Shown here in pieces: positions 54,982 through 63,780 of a stretch of 64,000 nt of DNA; position 1 is the stretch's first letter, and every line of letters starts with the position of its first letter. Below the pieces are notes generated by a model. It was not told the origin of the DNA and ran no database searches. It saw nothing but the letters and a program-made list of their open reading frames with translations. The position numbers and the translations under genes were made by a program. The stretch is from Desulfatitalea sp. BRH_c12 (GTDB lineage: Bacteria; Desulfobacterota; Desulfobacteria; Desulfobacterales; Desulfosarcinaceae). Location: assembly GCA_000961655.1 (NCBI GenBank), contig LADR01000024.1:124001-188000 (forward strand), read 5' to 3'.

Positions 54982-56075
54982 GTGGCAATCTCCTGGCGAT
55001 CCGGACCGACCATGGTCGTATCCAGATGCATGGGCTGAAAATCTTTACTTTTATCGCGGTTCGGTATGGCGGCATCCAACCCGCATATTTCCGAGGAAAA
55101 CGCCCAGCAGCCCGGTTTGCCGCCGACCACACCGGGACGCAGTTTTTTGCGATCCTGGACCATGAAGAGGGTGTGATCCGGCAGGCACCCGATGACGCAG
55201 TTGGGGCCGTCGGTCGTCAGCGGCCGGCAGCTGTGCTTCAACTGTTTGAGGAACCGGCCATTGGGATGGGCCTCGAGCATGTCATCCTGCAAAGGCGTGA
55301 TGACGTGTTTGTAAGTGTCCAACCCAAGCCCCAGGTGCTGCACTGTGTAATGCAGAATGTGGGTGAACACCTCCGAATCGGATTGGTAGCCGGTATAACC
55401 CAGCATGCCGCGCGAGAGCAGGTATTCGCGGATCGGCACGAAGGCGGTGTTTTCCCCGTTGGTCATGGTGGCGTAGCCCTGGATGAAGAACGGATGGCAG
55501 GCATACAGATTAATGGCATAGTTGGTATTCTGCCTGCCCTGGGCCATGATCACGCGGGCGTGAAGCTCCTTGCGGTCGAGGTTCAGATGCCGGGCCACTT
55601 TCATGGGATCCCCGATTTCTTTGATCATGATCACGTCCGGCCAGAAGGAAAAAACAATCATATCCTCCTGTTCCTCGCCCATGGCGCGCAACTGCAGGCG
55701 GATGCGGACCAGGCGGTCATAGATCTCCTGCTGGGGCAGGGCATCCCAGCCTTCCGGATACTCATAGGCCCGGATCAGGTAGACGTCCCGGCGTGGTGTG
55801 CCGGGCAGCGCGACTTTGGGCACCTTGATCGAAATCTTGTATTTGGTCATGAAGCCCAGATCCATCATATGGCGGTCCAGGCGCTTGATGCCCGCCTCGG
55901 TGAAAATGCCCGACAAAATCGGCGCATCTTTCAGATCCTCGAATGGGCCGGCCAGATCACGTAAAAATATGCCCACGCCCGACCCATCGTGACCTTCGCG
56001 CATGACATCCATCGCCTCTATGGCCACCATGGGGGACAAAGGCGTTTTGCTGGTGATGGCAAATAAACGGCACAT
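54945..56075 (-). CDS. Glutamate synthase-type class II glutamine amidotransferase subunit
   Basis: 376 residues. Begins MCRLFAITSKTP, so Cys2 becomes the Ntn nucleophile once Met is removed; 'MREGHDGSGVGIFLRDL' and 'YTGYQSDSEVFTHILHYTV' continue the GATase II fold. This is the stand-alone glutaminase third of split GOGAT (GltB1/GlxB type). First gene of a long minus-strand unit. AAAGAGAT precedes ATG 56075 and a promoter at 56142-56170 fits. Confidence 0.9.
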   Translation of the reverse strand: MCRLFAITSKTPLSPMVAIEAMDVMREGHDGSGVGIFLRDLAGPFEDLKDAPILSGIFTEAGIKRLDRHMMDLGFMTKYKISIKVPKVALPGTPRRDVYLIRAYEYPEGWDALPQQEIYDRLVRIRLQLRAMGEEQEDMIVFSFWPDVIMIKEIGDPMKVARHLNLDRKELHARVIMAQGRQNTNYAINLYACHPFFIQGYATMTNGENTAFVPIREYLLSRGMLGYTGYQSDSEVFTHILHYTVQHLGLGLDTYKHVITPLQDDMLEAHPNGRFLKQLKHSCRPLTTDGPNCVIGCLPDHTLFMVQDRKKLRPGVVGGKPGCWAFSSEICGLDAAIPNRDKSKDFQPMHLDTTMVGPDRQEIATCSQTDPLRLPR

Positions 56076-56130
56076 AATTTATCTCTTTCCTTTTCTCACG
56101 AAATCAGGCCTTCGGGTGAATACCTTTCAA

Positions 56131-56170
56131 AATTCTATAAAATTCTATAATGACAAATTTGTAAAATCAA
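56131..56170 (-). promoter_or_regulatory. Promoter of the glutamate synthase operon with tandem 10-bp repeat
   Basis: Minus strand: TTGATT (56170-56165), 17-bp spacer, TAGAAT (56147-56142; five of six). The -10 lies in a tandem AATTCTATAA repeat (56131-56140 and 56141-56150). The transcript would start about 60 bp before ATG 56075. Confidence 0.5.
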
Positions 56171-56286
56171 TACCCATCGAAATACATAATTGTCGAAAGT
56201 TCCGCACCGATTTTAAGCAAACGCGCTATCCTTCTTGTGGCCTTAGTAATGGTAATCGCATTAAATCGGCCGCATCCGGGCTTGTC

Positions 56287-56315
56287 TTGGCCCTGTACGG
56301 TTTTTCTGCTATATA
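56287..56315 (+). promoter_or_regulatory. Candidate promoter of glnE
   Basis: TTGGCC (56287-56292), 17-bp spacer, TATATA (56310-56315). The -35 is four of six and the -10 five of six, about 70 bp before ATG 56384. No sigma54-type TGGC-N8-TTGC element was recognised. Confidence 0.45.
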
Positions 56316-56383
56316 GGACCTAACATCGTGCGCGGCCCGAACTTATATTCAAAAACTATGCCATTGCAAATAAAGGAACCGCT

Positions 56384-59332
56384 ATGACGTCACTGCCACC
56401 TGATCTTGACAAGGAGGCCAGTTCCCGTTGGGATTCCGTGCGCGAGGCTTTTGCCAATGAAGGATTGGCGCCGCCTGTTTTGGGCGCCATCGAACGGCCG
56501 TTGGCGCGCGCGTTTCTTTTCAGCGATTTTGTCAGCCGGCAGGTACGGCGGTATCCCCGGCTTCTGACCGATCTGGTGGACAGCGGCGACCTGCACATCG
56601 ATTACGGCACCTATGGGCATCGGGAACGGCTGGTGAAAATATGGCGGGATCTTTTCGGCCAGGTGCCGTTCGGGTGGGAAGGCGGCAACGACCCCACTGA
56701 TGCGTCCCGCGCGGCGGCAGGTCTTGCCAAAGATGAGGTGATGCGGCTTTTGCGAACGTTTCGGCGCCGCGAGATGGTCCGCATTGCCGTGCGCGATATA
56801 TGTGGATGGGCCGACCTGAATCAGACCTTGAGGGATTTGTCGATGTTGGCCGATGTTGCGCTCGGCGCGGCGTTGGATTGGCTTCATCTGCGCGAAAGCG
56901 CTGCCTGGGGGACGTGTCAGGACCCCGATGGCCGTACGATGAGCCTGGTGGTGTTGGGATTGGGCAAACTGGGCGCCAATGAATTGAATTTTTCGTCCGA
57001 TGTCGATCTGATGTTCGCCTACCCCGCCGAAGGCCGGAGCAGCGGAGGGGCCAAGGGCGTGACGGATCATAGAACCTTTTTCACACGGATTGCCCGTGAA
57101 CTGATCCAGGTCATCGGCGCTGCCACCGCCGATGGTTTTGTGTTCAGGGTCGATGCCCGCTTGCGGCCTTTCGGCGATGCCGGTCCGCTGGTCATGACGT
57201 TCGATCGGATGGAGGATTATTACCAGGAACAGGGCCGCGAGTGGGAACGCTATGCGCTGATCAAGGCGCGCGTGACGGCCGGCGATCATACGGCCGGCCA
57301 GCGGTTGCTGGCCCGTTTGAAACCTTTCGTCTACCGGCGCTACCTGGATTACGGTGCTTTCGACGGTTTGCGTGAGATGAAAGCGCGCATCGCACTGGAG
57401 GTGCGCAACAAGGGGCTGCAGAACAACATCAAGTTGGGCCCGGGCGGCATCCGCGAAATCGAGTTTTTCGGCCAGATGTTCCAGTTGATTCGCGGCGGGG
57501 TGGCGTCGGACCTGCAGATACGGCCCATCCGAGACGTGCTTGCTATCCTGGTGAAGAAGCGGTTCATCCCCGAAGCCGTGGGGCAGGACATGGACAGCGC
57601 GTACGTTTTTTTGCGCACTGTGGAAAATCGCCTTCAGCAATGGGCCGATCAGCAGACCCACCATTTGCCTGACGACGAGACGGCCCGACTGCGCCTTGCC
57701 GCTGCCATGGGGTTCGCTGATTGGCACGGCCTCGAGCGGCAGCTCGCGTTTCACCGACAGCAGGTCCATGGCCATTTCGACGAACTGCTCGCGCCGGCTA
57801 AGGCGGATGCAGCCAACGATTCCGACCAAGAGGATCTGAAGCTGCTCGAAGGGCTTTGGCAGGGGCTGATGGACAAGGCGCATTTTCAGGAGAGCATCCG
57901 GCGGCTGGGCTACCAATCCCCTGGCGAAGTTCTGCGTCAGATCACCGCCTTGCGTGAAGATCGTGGCCTGCAGGCATTAAGCCGCACCGGGCGCGAGCGC
58001 CTCAACCGCCTGGTACCGCTGGTGCTGCGTGCGGTGGGCCAGGCCGAACAGCCCGACCTGGTGCTGGGGCGCATATTCGATTTAATCCGCGGCATTCGGC
58101 AGCGCACCTCCTATCTGGCCCTGCTGCTGGAAAATCCCTCGATCTTGGGCCACCTGGTCCAACTGGCCGGCGCCAGCCCCTGGATTGCCGTTTTTTTGAG
58201 TCGGCATCCGGTATTGCTGGATGAATTGCTCGATCCGCGTACGCTTTATCTGCCGCCGCGCCGCCAGGCCTTGGCCGAAGAGCTGACCCAGCGCCTGGCC
58301 CAGGTCGATCCCGAAGACCTGGAGTATCAGATGGAGGTCCTGCGGGTGTTCAAGCAGGTCAATGTGCTGCGCGTGGCCGCCTCGGATATCACCCATGTGT
58401 TGCCGCTGATGAAGGTCAGCGATCATCTGTCGGATATCGCCGAGGTGGTGGTGGCAGCGGCGGTAGACCTTTGTTTCCAGCAACTGGCCTTGAAACATGG
58501 CCGGCCGGCCTGCAGCCTGAGTCATAGCGGGTGCGAGCGCGGCTTTGCCGTCATCGCATATGGCAAGTTGGGCGGTTTGGAACTGGGCTATGCGTCCGAT
58601 CTCGACCTGGTCTTTCTGCACGCGGCCGAGCCGGGGTACACCAGCGCTGCGGACCGTGCGCTCGACAATGCGCAGTTCTTCAGCCGGTTAGGCCAACGCG
58701 TACTACACATGCTCACCACCCACACCGGGGCCGGTGTCTTATACAGTGTGGACATGCGACTGCGGCCCAGCGGGACATCAGGCATGCTGGTCAGCCACGT
58801 GGAGGGTTTCGGCGAGTACCAGCGCAAGGATGCCTGGACCTGGGAACACCAGGCCCTGATTCGCGCCAGGGCCATCAACGGCGACCCGGCCCTGCAGCGG
58901 CGTTTTGAAGAGATCCGCCTCGAAATCTTGACCCGCCCCCGCGATCCCGACCGTCTCAGGCAGGAGGTGATTGATATGCGTGCGCGCCTGCGCAGTACGC
59001 AAACCGCCGTCGGCCATGGGCAATTCGAGATCAAACACGGTCCGGGCGGCATCATCGATATTGAATTTCTGGTGCAGTATCTCATCTTGCGGCACGCCCA
59101 CCAAAGCCCGACCATCGTGCGCTGGACCGACAATGTGCGCCTGATTCAGGCCTTGAACGAAACCGGCATTCTCGACGACACGACCGCCTACCGTCTGCGC
59201 CGCGCGTACCTGATCTACCGGGCTATGGTCCACCGCCTCAACCTGCGCCAGCAATCCGCACGCGTGGGCGACGATCGTTTTCGCGCATCGCGCCGGTTCG
59301 TCGTCGAAACCTGGAATCGTTTTCTCGGATAG
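56384..59332 (+). CDS. glnE: Bifunctional glutamine synthetase adenylyltransferase/adenylyl-removing enzyme
   Basis: 982 residues, the usual ~945-1000. Two nucleotidyltransferase domains: N-terminal deadenylylating 'VVLGLGKLGANELNFSSDVDLMFAYPAEG' (about 190-215) and C-terminal adenylylating 'VIAYGKLGGLELGYASDLDLVFLHAAE' (about 720-745), each keeping the GKLGxxExxxxSDxDL metal motif, and each followed by a PII-UTase-like helical domain. GlnE adenylylates glutamine synthetase under nitrogen excess, directed by PII. It diverges from the GOGAT operon, so both glutamine-producing control and glutamine use meet here. glnA and glnB are not in the window. Confidence 0.96.
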   Translation: MTSLPPDLDKEASSRWDSVREAFANEGLAPPVLGAIERPLARAFLFSDFVSRQVRRYPRLLTDLVDSGDLHIDYGTYGHRERLVKIWRDLFGQVPFGWEGGNDPTDASRAAAGLAKDEVMRLLRTFRRREMVRIAVRDICGWADLNQTLRDLSMLADVALGAALDWLHLRESAAWGTCQDPDGRTMSLVVLGLGKLGANELNFSSDVDLMFAYPAEGRSSGGAKGVTDHRTFFTRIARELIQVIGAATADGFVFRVDARLRPFGDAGPLVMTFDRMEDYYQEQGREWERYALIKARVTAGDHTAGQRLLARLKPFVYRRYLDYGAFDGLREMKARIALEVRNKGLQNNIKLGPGGIREIEFFGQMFQLIRGGVASDLQIRPIRDVLAILVKKRFIPEAVGQDMDSAYVFLRTVENRLQQWADQQTHHLPDDETARLRLAAAMGFADWHGLERQLAFHRQQVHGHFDELLAPAKADAANDSDQEDLKLLEGLWQGLMDKAHFQESIRRLGYQSPGEVLRQITALREDRGLQALSRTGRERLNRLVPLVLRAVGQAEQPDLVLGRIFDLIRGIRQRTSYLALLLENPSILGHLVQLAGASPWIAVFLSRHPVLLDELLDPRTLYLPPRRQALAEELTQRLAQVDPEDLEYQMEVLRVFKQVNVLRVAASDITHVLPLMKVSDHLSDIAEVVVAAAVDLCFQQLALKHGRPACSLSHSGCERGFAVIAYGKLGGLELGYASDLDLVFLHAAEPGYTSAADRALDNAQFFSRLGQRVLHMLTTHTGAGVLYSVDMRLRPSGTSGMLVSHVEGFGEYQRKDAWTWEHQALIRARAINGDPALQRRFEEIRLEILTRPRDPDRLRQEVIDMRARLRSTQTAVGHGQFEIKHGPGGIIDIEFLVQYLILRHAHQSPTIVRWTDNVRLIQALNETGILDDTTAYRLRRAYLIYRAMVHRLNLRQQSARVGDDRFRASRRFVVETWNRFLG

Positions 59333-59365
59333 AATGGTGTTTGAAGCAAGGAGACGCGTCAGAAG

Positions 59366-59415
59366 CATTATCCGGTCATTATCCGGTTGACAGCGTTTCT
59401 CGATCGGAATAGACA
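59366..59415 (+). promoter_or_regulatory. Promoter of the EIIA-hyf operon with tandem 11-bp repeat
   Basis: CATTATCCGGT is repeated head to tail at 59366-59376 and 59377-59387, one helical turn apart. The last base of the second unit starts TTGACA (59387-59392), followed after 17 bp by TAGACA (59410-59415). Perfect -35, weak -10 (three of six). The weak -10 with a tandem site at the -35 fits an activated promoter. Confidence 0.5.
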
Positions 59416-59456
59416 TGTCCCTGTTTGAGAATTCGTGAGAACATTCCGAGGGAACC

Positions 59457-60155
59457 ATGGAACTGGTCGTCCGCGATGTTTCCGCTCTATTGAAAGTTTC
59501 AGAAAAGACCGTCTACCGCTGGATCTCCCAACGCAAGCTGCCCGCCCATCGTATCAACGAACAATATCGCTTCAACCGCACCGAACTTCTGGAATGGGCG
59601 ACCGCCAACCGCATTCCGGTATCCACCGATATTTTGAAAGAAGATCGCCCGGATCAGTTGCCGGGATTGGCCGAGTCCTTGCGGACGGGAGGTGTTTTTT
59701 ATCGGGTGGACGGCGCGGACAAGGCGACCGTCTTGTCCGAGGTGGTTCGGATCATCCCTTTGCCGCATGCGGTGGATCGCGCGTTTCTGCTGGAGGTGCT
59801 TCTTGCCCGCGAGTCGCTGGGATCGACCGGCGTGGGCGACGGAGTGGCCATTCCGCATGTGCGCAATCCCATTGTCCTGCACGTCCGCCATCCCATGGCC
59901 GCATTGTGCTTTCTGGAACATGCGATCGATTTCGAGGCTATCGACGGGCGTCCGGTCGATACGCTTTTCACCATCGTCAGCCCGACGATCCACGGCCATC
60001 TGCATGTGCTGTCCAGGCTCTCTTTCGCTCTACAGCAACCGGACTTCAAGGCGGTTATCGCACGCAAAGCGTTGCGTGAGGAGGTGTTCAACGCCGCTGC
60101 GGCTATCGACCGGCGCCTTGATCGTGCGGTGGGGCAGGGAAGGACGCTGACATGA
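59457..60155 (+). CDS. Excisionase-type HTH fused to PTS EIIA(Ntr)-like domain
   Basis: 232 residues. Residues 1-55 are a MerR/excisionase-type HTH ('VVRDVSALLKVSEKTVYRWISQRKLPAHRINEQYRFNRTELLEWA'). Residues about 75-215 are a PTS EIIA type 2 domain with phosphorylatable His134 in 'LGSTGVGDGVAIPHVRNPIV' and 'LCFLEHAIDFEAIDGRPVDTLFTIVSP'. Such proteins read the phosphorylation state of a PTS-Ntr branch and bind DNA. The stop overlaps the ATG of hyfB (ATGA), so it belongs to the hyf operon and is a good candidate for its regulator. No EI, HPr or EIIB/C is in the window. Confidence 0.85.
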   Translation: MELVVRDVSALLKVSEKTVYRWISQRKLPAHRINEQYRFNRTELLEWATANRIPVSTDILKEDRPDQLPGLAESLRTGGVFYRVDGADKATVLSEVVRIIPLPHAVDRAFLLEVLLARESLGSTGVGDGVAIPHVRNPIVLHVRHPMAALCFLEHAIDFEAIDGRPVDTLFTIVSPTIHGHLHVLSRLSFALQQPDFKAVIARKALREEVFNAAAAIDRRLDRAVGQGRTLT

Positions 60156-62098
60156 CGCTGCTCTTGATCTGCCTGGCCCTTTTGCTGGCGGGTGCCGCGG
60201 CTTGCGCCCTGCCGCTGCGCAGCGGTGTAATCGGACCGTATGCCGCCACCGGCGCCGCTGTGTTGGCCAGTGTGGCCGGATTTACGACCCTGATCACCGG
60301 CGCGATGCAGACGGTGACACTTCCGGTGCATCTGCCATTCGATACCCTGCGCCTGGGTTTGGACCCACTCTCGGCGTTATTCGTGCTGTTGATCGGCGTG
60401 ATCGGCGCCCTGGCGGCCGTGTATGGCCGCGGGTATCTGGCCGGTCAGGACCGTCGCAAGACAGCCCTGAGCTGGTGCTGGTACAATTTGCTCGTGGCGG
60501 CCATGCTGCTGGTGGTGCTGGCGCGCACGGGGTTCATTTTCCTGGTTGCCTGGGAAGTCATGTCGCTGGCCTCCTTTTTCCTGGTGGTGCACGATCATGA
60601 AAAAAGCGGCGTCCTGCGCGCCGGCTGGATCTACCTGATTGCCACCCATCTGGGCACCGCGTTTTTGCTGGTCATGTTTCTACTGCTGGGAAGAGATGGC
60701 AGTCTGGATTTCGCGCACCTCGCAGCGGCCGGTGTTTCCGCCTCGCTGGTTTTCGCATTGGCCCTGGTTGGTTTCGGCACCAAGGCCGGCTTTGTGCCTT
60801 TGCATGTCTGGCTGCCCGAAGCCCATCCAGTGGCCCCGTCGCACGTGTCGGCACTGATGAGCGGCGTAATGATCAAAATCGGCCTGTACGGCCTGCTGCG
60901 CGTGCTCACCTTTCTGGGGCCGCCCCCGGCAGGGTGGGGCTGGACACTGGTGAGCATCGGGGCCGTCACCGGGTTGACGGGCGTTCTTTTCGCTTTGGCA
61001 CAGCACGATCTCAAACGTCTGCTGGCCTACAGCAGTGTGGAGAATGTAGGCATCATCGCTTTGGCGTTGGGCATGGGCTTGCTGGGGATTGCCGCGGGCG
61101 ACCCCGTTGTTTCGACCCTTGGTATTTGTGCGGCCCTGCTGCATGTGGTGAATCATGCGCTTTTCAAAAGCTTGCTCTTTTTTGGGGCCGGTGCGGTTAT
61201 ACATGCCACCGGTACGGATCGGATGGACCGTTTAGGGGGCTTGCTGCGGCTGATGCCGCGCACCGGCACCGCTTTCCTGGTAGGGGCGGCAGCCATCAGC
61301 GCACTGCCGCCGCTGAACGGCTTTATAAGCGAGTTTCTGGTCTATGCTGCGGCATTCAAGGCCGTGAGCGCCGGCACACACCCCTGGAGCGGCCTGGTCG
61401 CGGTGGCGGGGCTTGCCCTGATCGGCGGTTTGGCGGCAGCCTGTTTCGCCAAGGCTTTCGGAATCGTTTTTTTGGGGGCCCCGCGCAGTGCCGCCGCCGT
61501 TCAGGCCCACGAAGCGTCCTTGAGTATGAACGGTGTCATGGTTTTGCTGGCAGTGCTGTGCGTCATGACAGGCCTGGGCGGTCTCTGGATGGTGCGGTGG
61601 GTGGCGCCGGCCGCATCCCAGCTGCTGCCGCCAGACATGACAACCGATGCGCTGCAAACGCTTTTCGACATGCTGGGGCGGATCGGCTATGCGGCTCTGG
61701 CATTGATCGCCTGCGCGGCAGGGCTGTATGGCCTGCGCACCGCTTTGCTTCGCCGCAGGGAGGTGCGACAGGATGAAACATGGGGCTGCGGCTATGTGGC
61801 GCCGACCGCGCGCATGCAATACAGCGCCTCCTCTTTCGTCCAGCCCATCGGGGTCATGTTCGCCGCGCTCCTGCGTACCCGGCACTATCTGCATGCCCCG
61901 CATGGTTTATTTCCGACCGGCGCCCGTCTGCACACCGATACGCCCGATGTTTTCGTGCAGAGCCTTTTCGCACCGGCGTTGCGGGTACTGGTCCGCCTGG
62001 CGGCCGCATTTCGCGACCTGCAGCAGGGGCGCACGCACCAGTGCATTCTCTATATCGTGGCCACCTTGCTGCTGCTGCTGATTTGGCATTTGGGATAG
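60152..62098 (+). CDS. hyfB: HyfB-type proton/ion-translocating membrane subunit (NuoL/M/N-like)
   Basis: 648 residues with about 14-16 membrane helices. Complex I antiporter-like signatures: 'FIFLVAWEVMSLASFFLVVHDHEKSG' (conserved Glu in helix 5), 'GFGTKAGFVPLHVWLPEAHPVAPSHVSALMSGVMIKIGLYGLLRV' (Lys in helix 7, then the broken helix) and 'HDLKRLLAYSSVENVGIIALALG'. It belongs to the HyfB/HycC group of membrane-bound [NiFe] hydrogenase or hydrogenase-related (Ehr) complexes, and would pump H+ or Na+ across the membrane. The catalytic genes lie beyond the window, so hydrogenase activity is not shown. Confidence 0.9.
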   Translation: MTLLLICLALLLAGAAACALPLRSGVIGPYAATGAAVLASVAGFTTLITGAMQTVTLPVHLPFDTLRLGLDPLSALFVLLIGVIGALAAVYGRGYLAGQDRRKTALSWCWYNLLVAAMLLVVLARTGFIFLVAWEVMSLASFFLVVHDHEKSGVLRAGWIYLIATHLGTAFLLVMFLLLGRDGSLDFAHLAAAGVSASLVFALALVGFGTKAGFVPLHVWLPEAHPVAPSHVSALMSGVMIKIGLYGLLRVLTFLGPPPAGWGWTLVSIGAVTGLTGVLFALAQHDLKRLLAYSSVENVGIIALALGMGLLGIAAGDPVVSTLGICAALLHVVNHALFKSLLFFGAGAVIHATGTDRMDRLGGLLRLMPRTGTAFLVGAAAISALPPLNGFISEFLVYAAAFKAVSAGTHPWSGLVAVAGLALIGGLAAACFAKAFGIVFLGAPRSAAAVQAHEASLSMNGVMVLLAVLCVMTGLGGLWMVRWVAPAASQLLPPDMTTDALQTLFDMLGRIGYAALALIACAAGLYGLRTALLRRREVRQDETWGCGYVAPTARMQYSASSFVQPIGVMFAALLRTRHYLHAPHGLFPTGARLHTDTPDVFVQSLFAPALRVLVRLAAAFRDLQQGRTHQCILYIVATLLLLLIWHLG

Positions 62099-62218
62099 AC
62101 CGCTGTTGAATAGCCACACGCAACCAAATTTCCTGGAGAAACGTCATGGCGTCACCAATCGACAGAATACCAACACTTAACACCTAACTCTCCGGCGAAG
62201 CCGGATTCGGTGATCTTC

Positions 62219-63130
62219 ATGCGCTACGCGCTTTTGCATATCCTGTTCGCCCTGGCCTTCGCCCCTTTGCTGGCGGGTGTGATCAACCGGGTCAAGGCCT
62301 TTTTCGGGGGACGCCGAGGACCGTCGTTGCTGCAGCTCTATTACGATCTTTTCAAGTTGCTGCGCAAAGGCGCCGTTTATAGCCGGACCACCTCGTGGGT
62401 CTTCCGGGCCGGGCCTTGCATCGCCTTGGCCGCCGTTCTTCTGGCGCTCGTGTTGACGCCGCTTGGAACGACCCCGGCCCTGCTGGCTTTTCCCGGCGAT
62501 CTGCTGCTGGTGGTGTACGCGTTGGGGCTGATGCGTTTTGTCACCGTGCTGGCGGCCCTCGATACCGGATCGGCTTTTGAGGGCATGGGTGCCAGCCGCG
62601 AGGTGCAGTTTTCGGCCTTGGCTGAAGTGGCCCTGCTGGTCGGTCTGCTGGCCGTAGCGGCCCGCGTGGAAGCTTTTTCGCTGAGTGTGCTGGCGCGCCA
62701 GGCTTGGTCGGGCGGCATGGCTTGGCCCTCGGATGCAATCCTGCTGCTGGTAGCAGCCGCCCTGCTGGTGGTTTTGTTGGCTGAAAATGCCCGCTTGCCG
62801 TTCGACGACCCCAACACGCATCTGGAATTGACCATGATTCACGAGGTCATGATCCTGGATCACGGCGGGGTCGATCTGGCCATGATCGAATATGCCTCGG
62901 CCCTGAAGCTATGGGTTATGGGCGCTATTCTGGTGTCGCTGGCGCTGCCGCTCCCTACGGCGCAGCCCATGCTGAATCTGGTCGCCGGCCTGGGTGCAAT
63001 AATGGTTCTGGCGCTGCTGATCGGGGTCATCGAATCGGTCATGGCACGTCTGCGGTTGGTGCGCGTGCCGCAACTGCTGGTCACGGCCGGCATCCTTTCG
63101 TTTCTGGCTGTCATGGTGGCGATGAGGTAA
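62219..63130 (+). CDS. hyfC: HyfC-type membrane subunit (NuoH-like)
   Basis: 303 residues, about eight helices. NuoH/HyfC landmarks: 'RVKAFFGGRRGPSLLQLYYDLFKLLRKGAVYS' (first cytosolic loop), 'DTGSAFEGMGASREVQFSALAEVALL' (Glu-rich loop of the quinone/E-channel region) and 'LAENARLPFDDPNTHLELTMIHEVMILDHGG'. It anchors the peripheral arm. The ATG at 62219 is used; GTG 62210 is an alternative, and neither has a good ribosome-binding site. It follows hyfB by 120 bp, an unusually wide gap in this operon, which carries a 13-codon frame at 62146-62187. Confidence 0.9.
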   Translation: MRYALLHILFALAFAPLLAGVINRVKAFFGGRRGPSLLQLYYDLFKLLRKGAVYSRTTSWVFRAGPCIALAAVLLALVLTPLGTTPALLAFPGDLLLVVYALGLMRFVTVLAALDTGSAFEGMGASREVQFSALAEVALLVGLLAVAARVEAFSLSVLARQAWSGGMAWPSDAILLLVAAALLVVLLAENARLPFDDPNTHLELTMIHEVMILDHGGVDLAMIEYASALKLWVMGAILVSLALPLPTAQPMLNLVAGLGAIMVLALLIGVIESVMARLRLVRVPQLLVTAGILSFLAVMVAMR

Positions 63131-63132
63131 AT

Positions 63133-63780
63133 ATGCAGGCTGTGCGGGAAATATTGGTGATTGTGCTGATTCTGCTGAATTTCAGGCTGTTGGGCACCAG
63201 TCGACTGGGCGCCTGCGTTCAGACGGTGGCGCTGCAGGCTGTCGTGATCGGCCTTTTACCGTTGCTGGGTCCGCGCCTGCCGGCTCCCTGGGTGATTGCC
63301 ATGGTGGCGGCGGCCACGCTGGTCAAGGCCGTCGTGCTGCCGGCTTTGGTGCGGCGTGCCCTGCGCGAAACCGGCGTGGTGCGCGAACTCGAGCCCCTCA
63401 TGGGCTATACCCTTTCCATCTTGACGGGTACCGGATTGCTGGTGCTCTGTTATCTGGCCGGCCGACAGTTGCAACTGCCGCAGGGCGGGGCCGGCCAACT
63501 GCTGATTCCTGCCACATTGTTCACCATGCTCACCGGTCTTTTCCTGATCGTCGCCCGGCGCAAAGCCATCACTCAGGTGCTGGGGTTCCTCGTCCTCGAA
63601 AATGGCATTTACCTGTTCGGGGTCGCTTTTGCGGTACACGAGCCCTGGCTGGTCCAAACCGGTGTGCTGCTGGATGTTTTTGCGGCCGTATTTGTCATGG
63701 GCATCACCATTTATCAGATCAACCGCGAGTTCGATCACATCGACACAGACCGGTTATCGACCCAAGGTTTGAAACGATGA
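63133..63780 (+). CDS. hyfE: HyfE-type membrane subunit
   Basis: 215 residues (E. coli HyfE is 216), about six to seven helices, NuoK-like in its C-terminal half: 'LFTMLTGLFLIVARRKAITQVLGFLVLENGIYLFGVAFAVHEPWLVQTGVLLDVFAAVFVMGITIYQI', with the Glu in 'LENGIYLF' that fits NuoK. The ATG at 63133 is 2 bp after the hyfC stop, with GATGAGGTAA upstream. Gene order B-C-E lacks hyfD, which is normal in many non-enterobacterial clusters. Confidence 0.9.
   Translation: MQAVREILVIVLILLNFRLLGTSRLGACVQTVALQAVVIGLLPLLGPRLPAPWVIAMVAAATLVKAVVLPALVRRALRETGVVRELEPLMGYTLSILTGTGLLVLCYLAGRQLQLPQGGAGQLLIPATLFTMLTGLFLIVARRKAITQVLGFLVLENGIYLFGVAFAVHEPWLVQTGVLLDVFAAVFVMGITIYQINREFDHIDTDRLSTQGLKR

Noticed and set aside
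56390-57916. 508-codon minus-strand frame opposite glnE
   Set aside because: Shadow of glnE; the glnE motifs are unmistakable.
62146-62187. 13-codon frame with ribosome-binding site between hyfB and hyfC
   Set aside because: Part of it matches a motif seen in other intergenic repeats, so it was listed as an observation, not as a gene.
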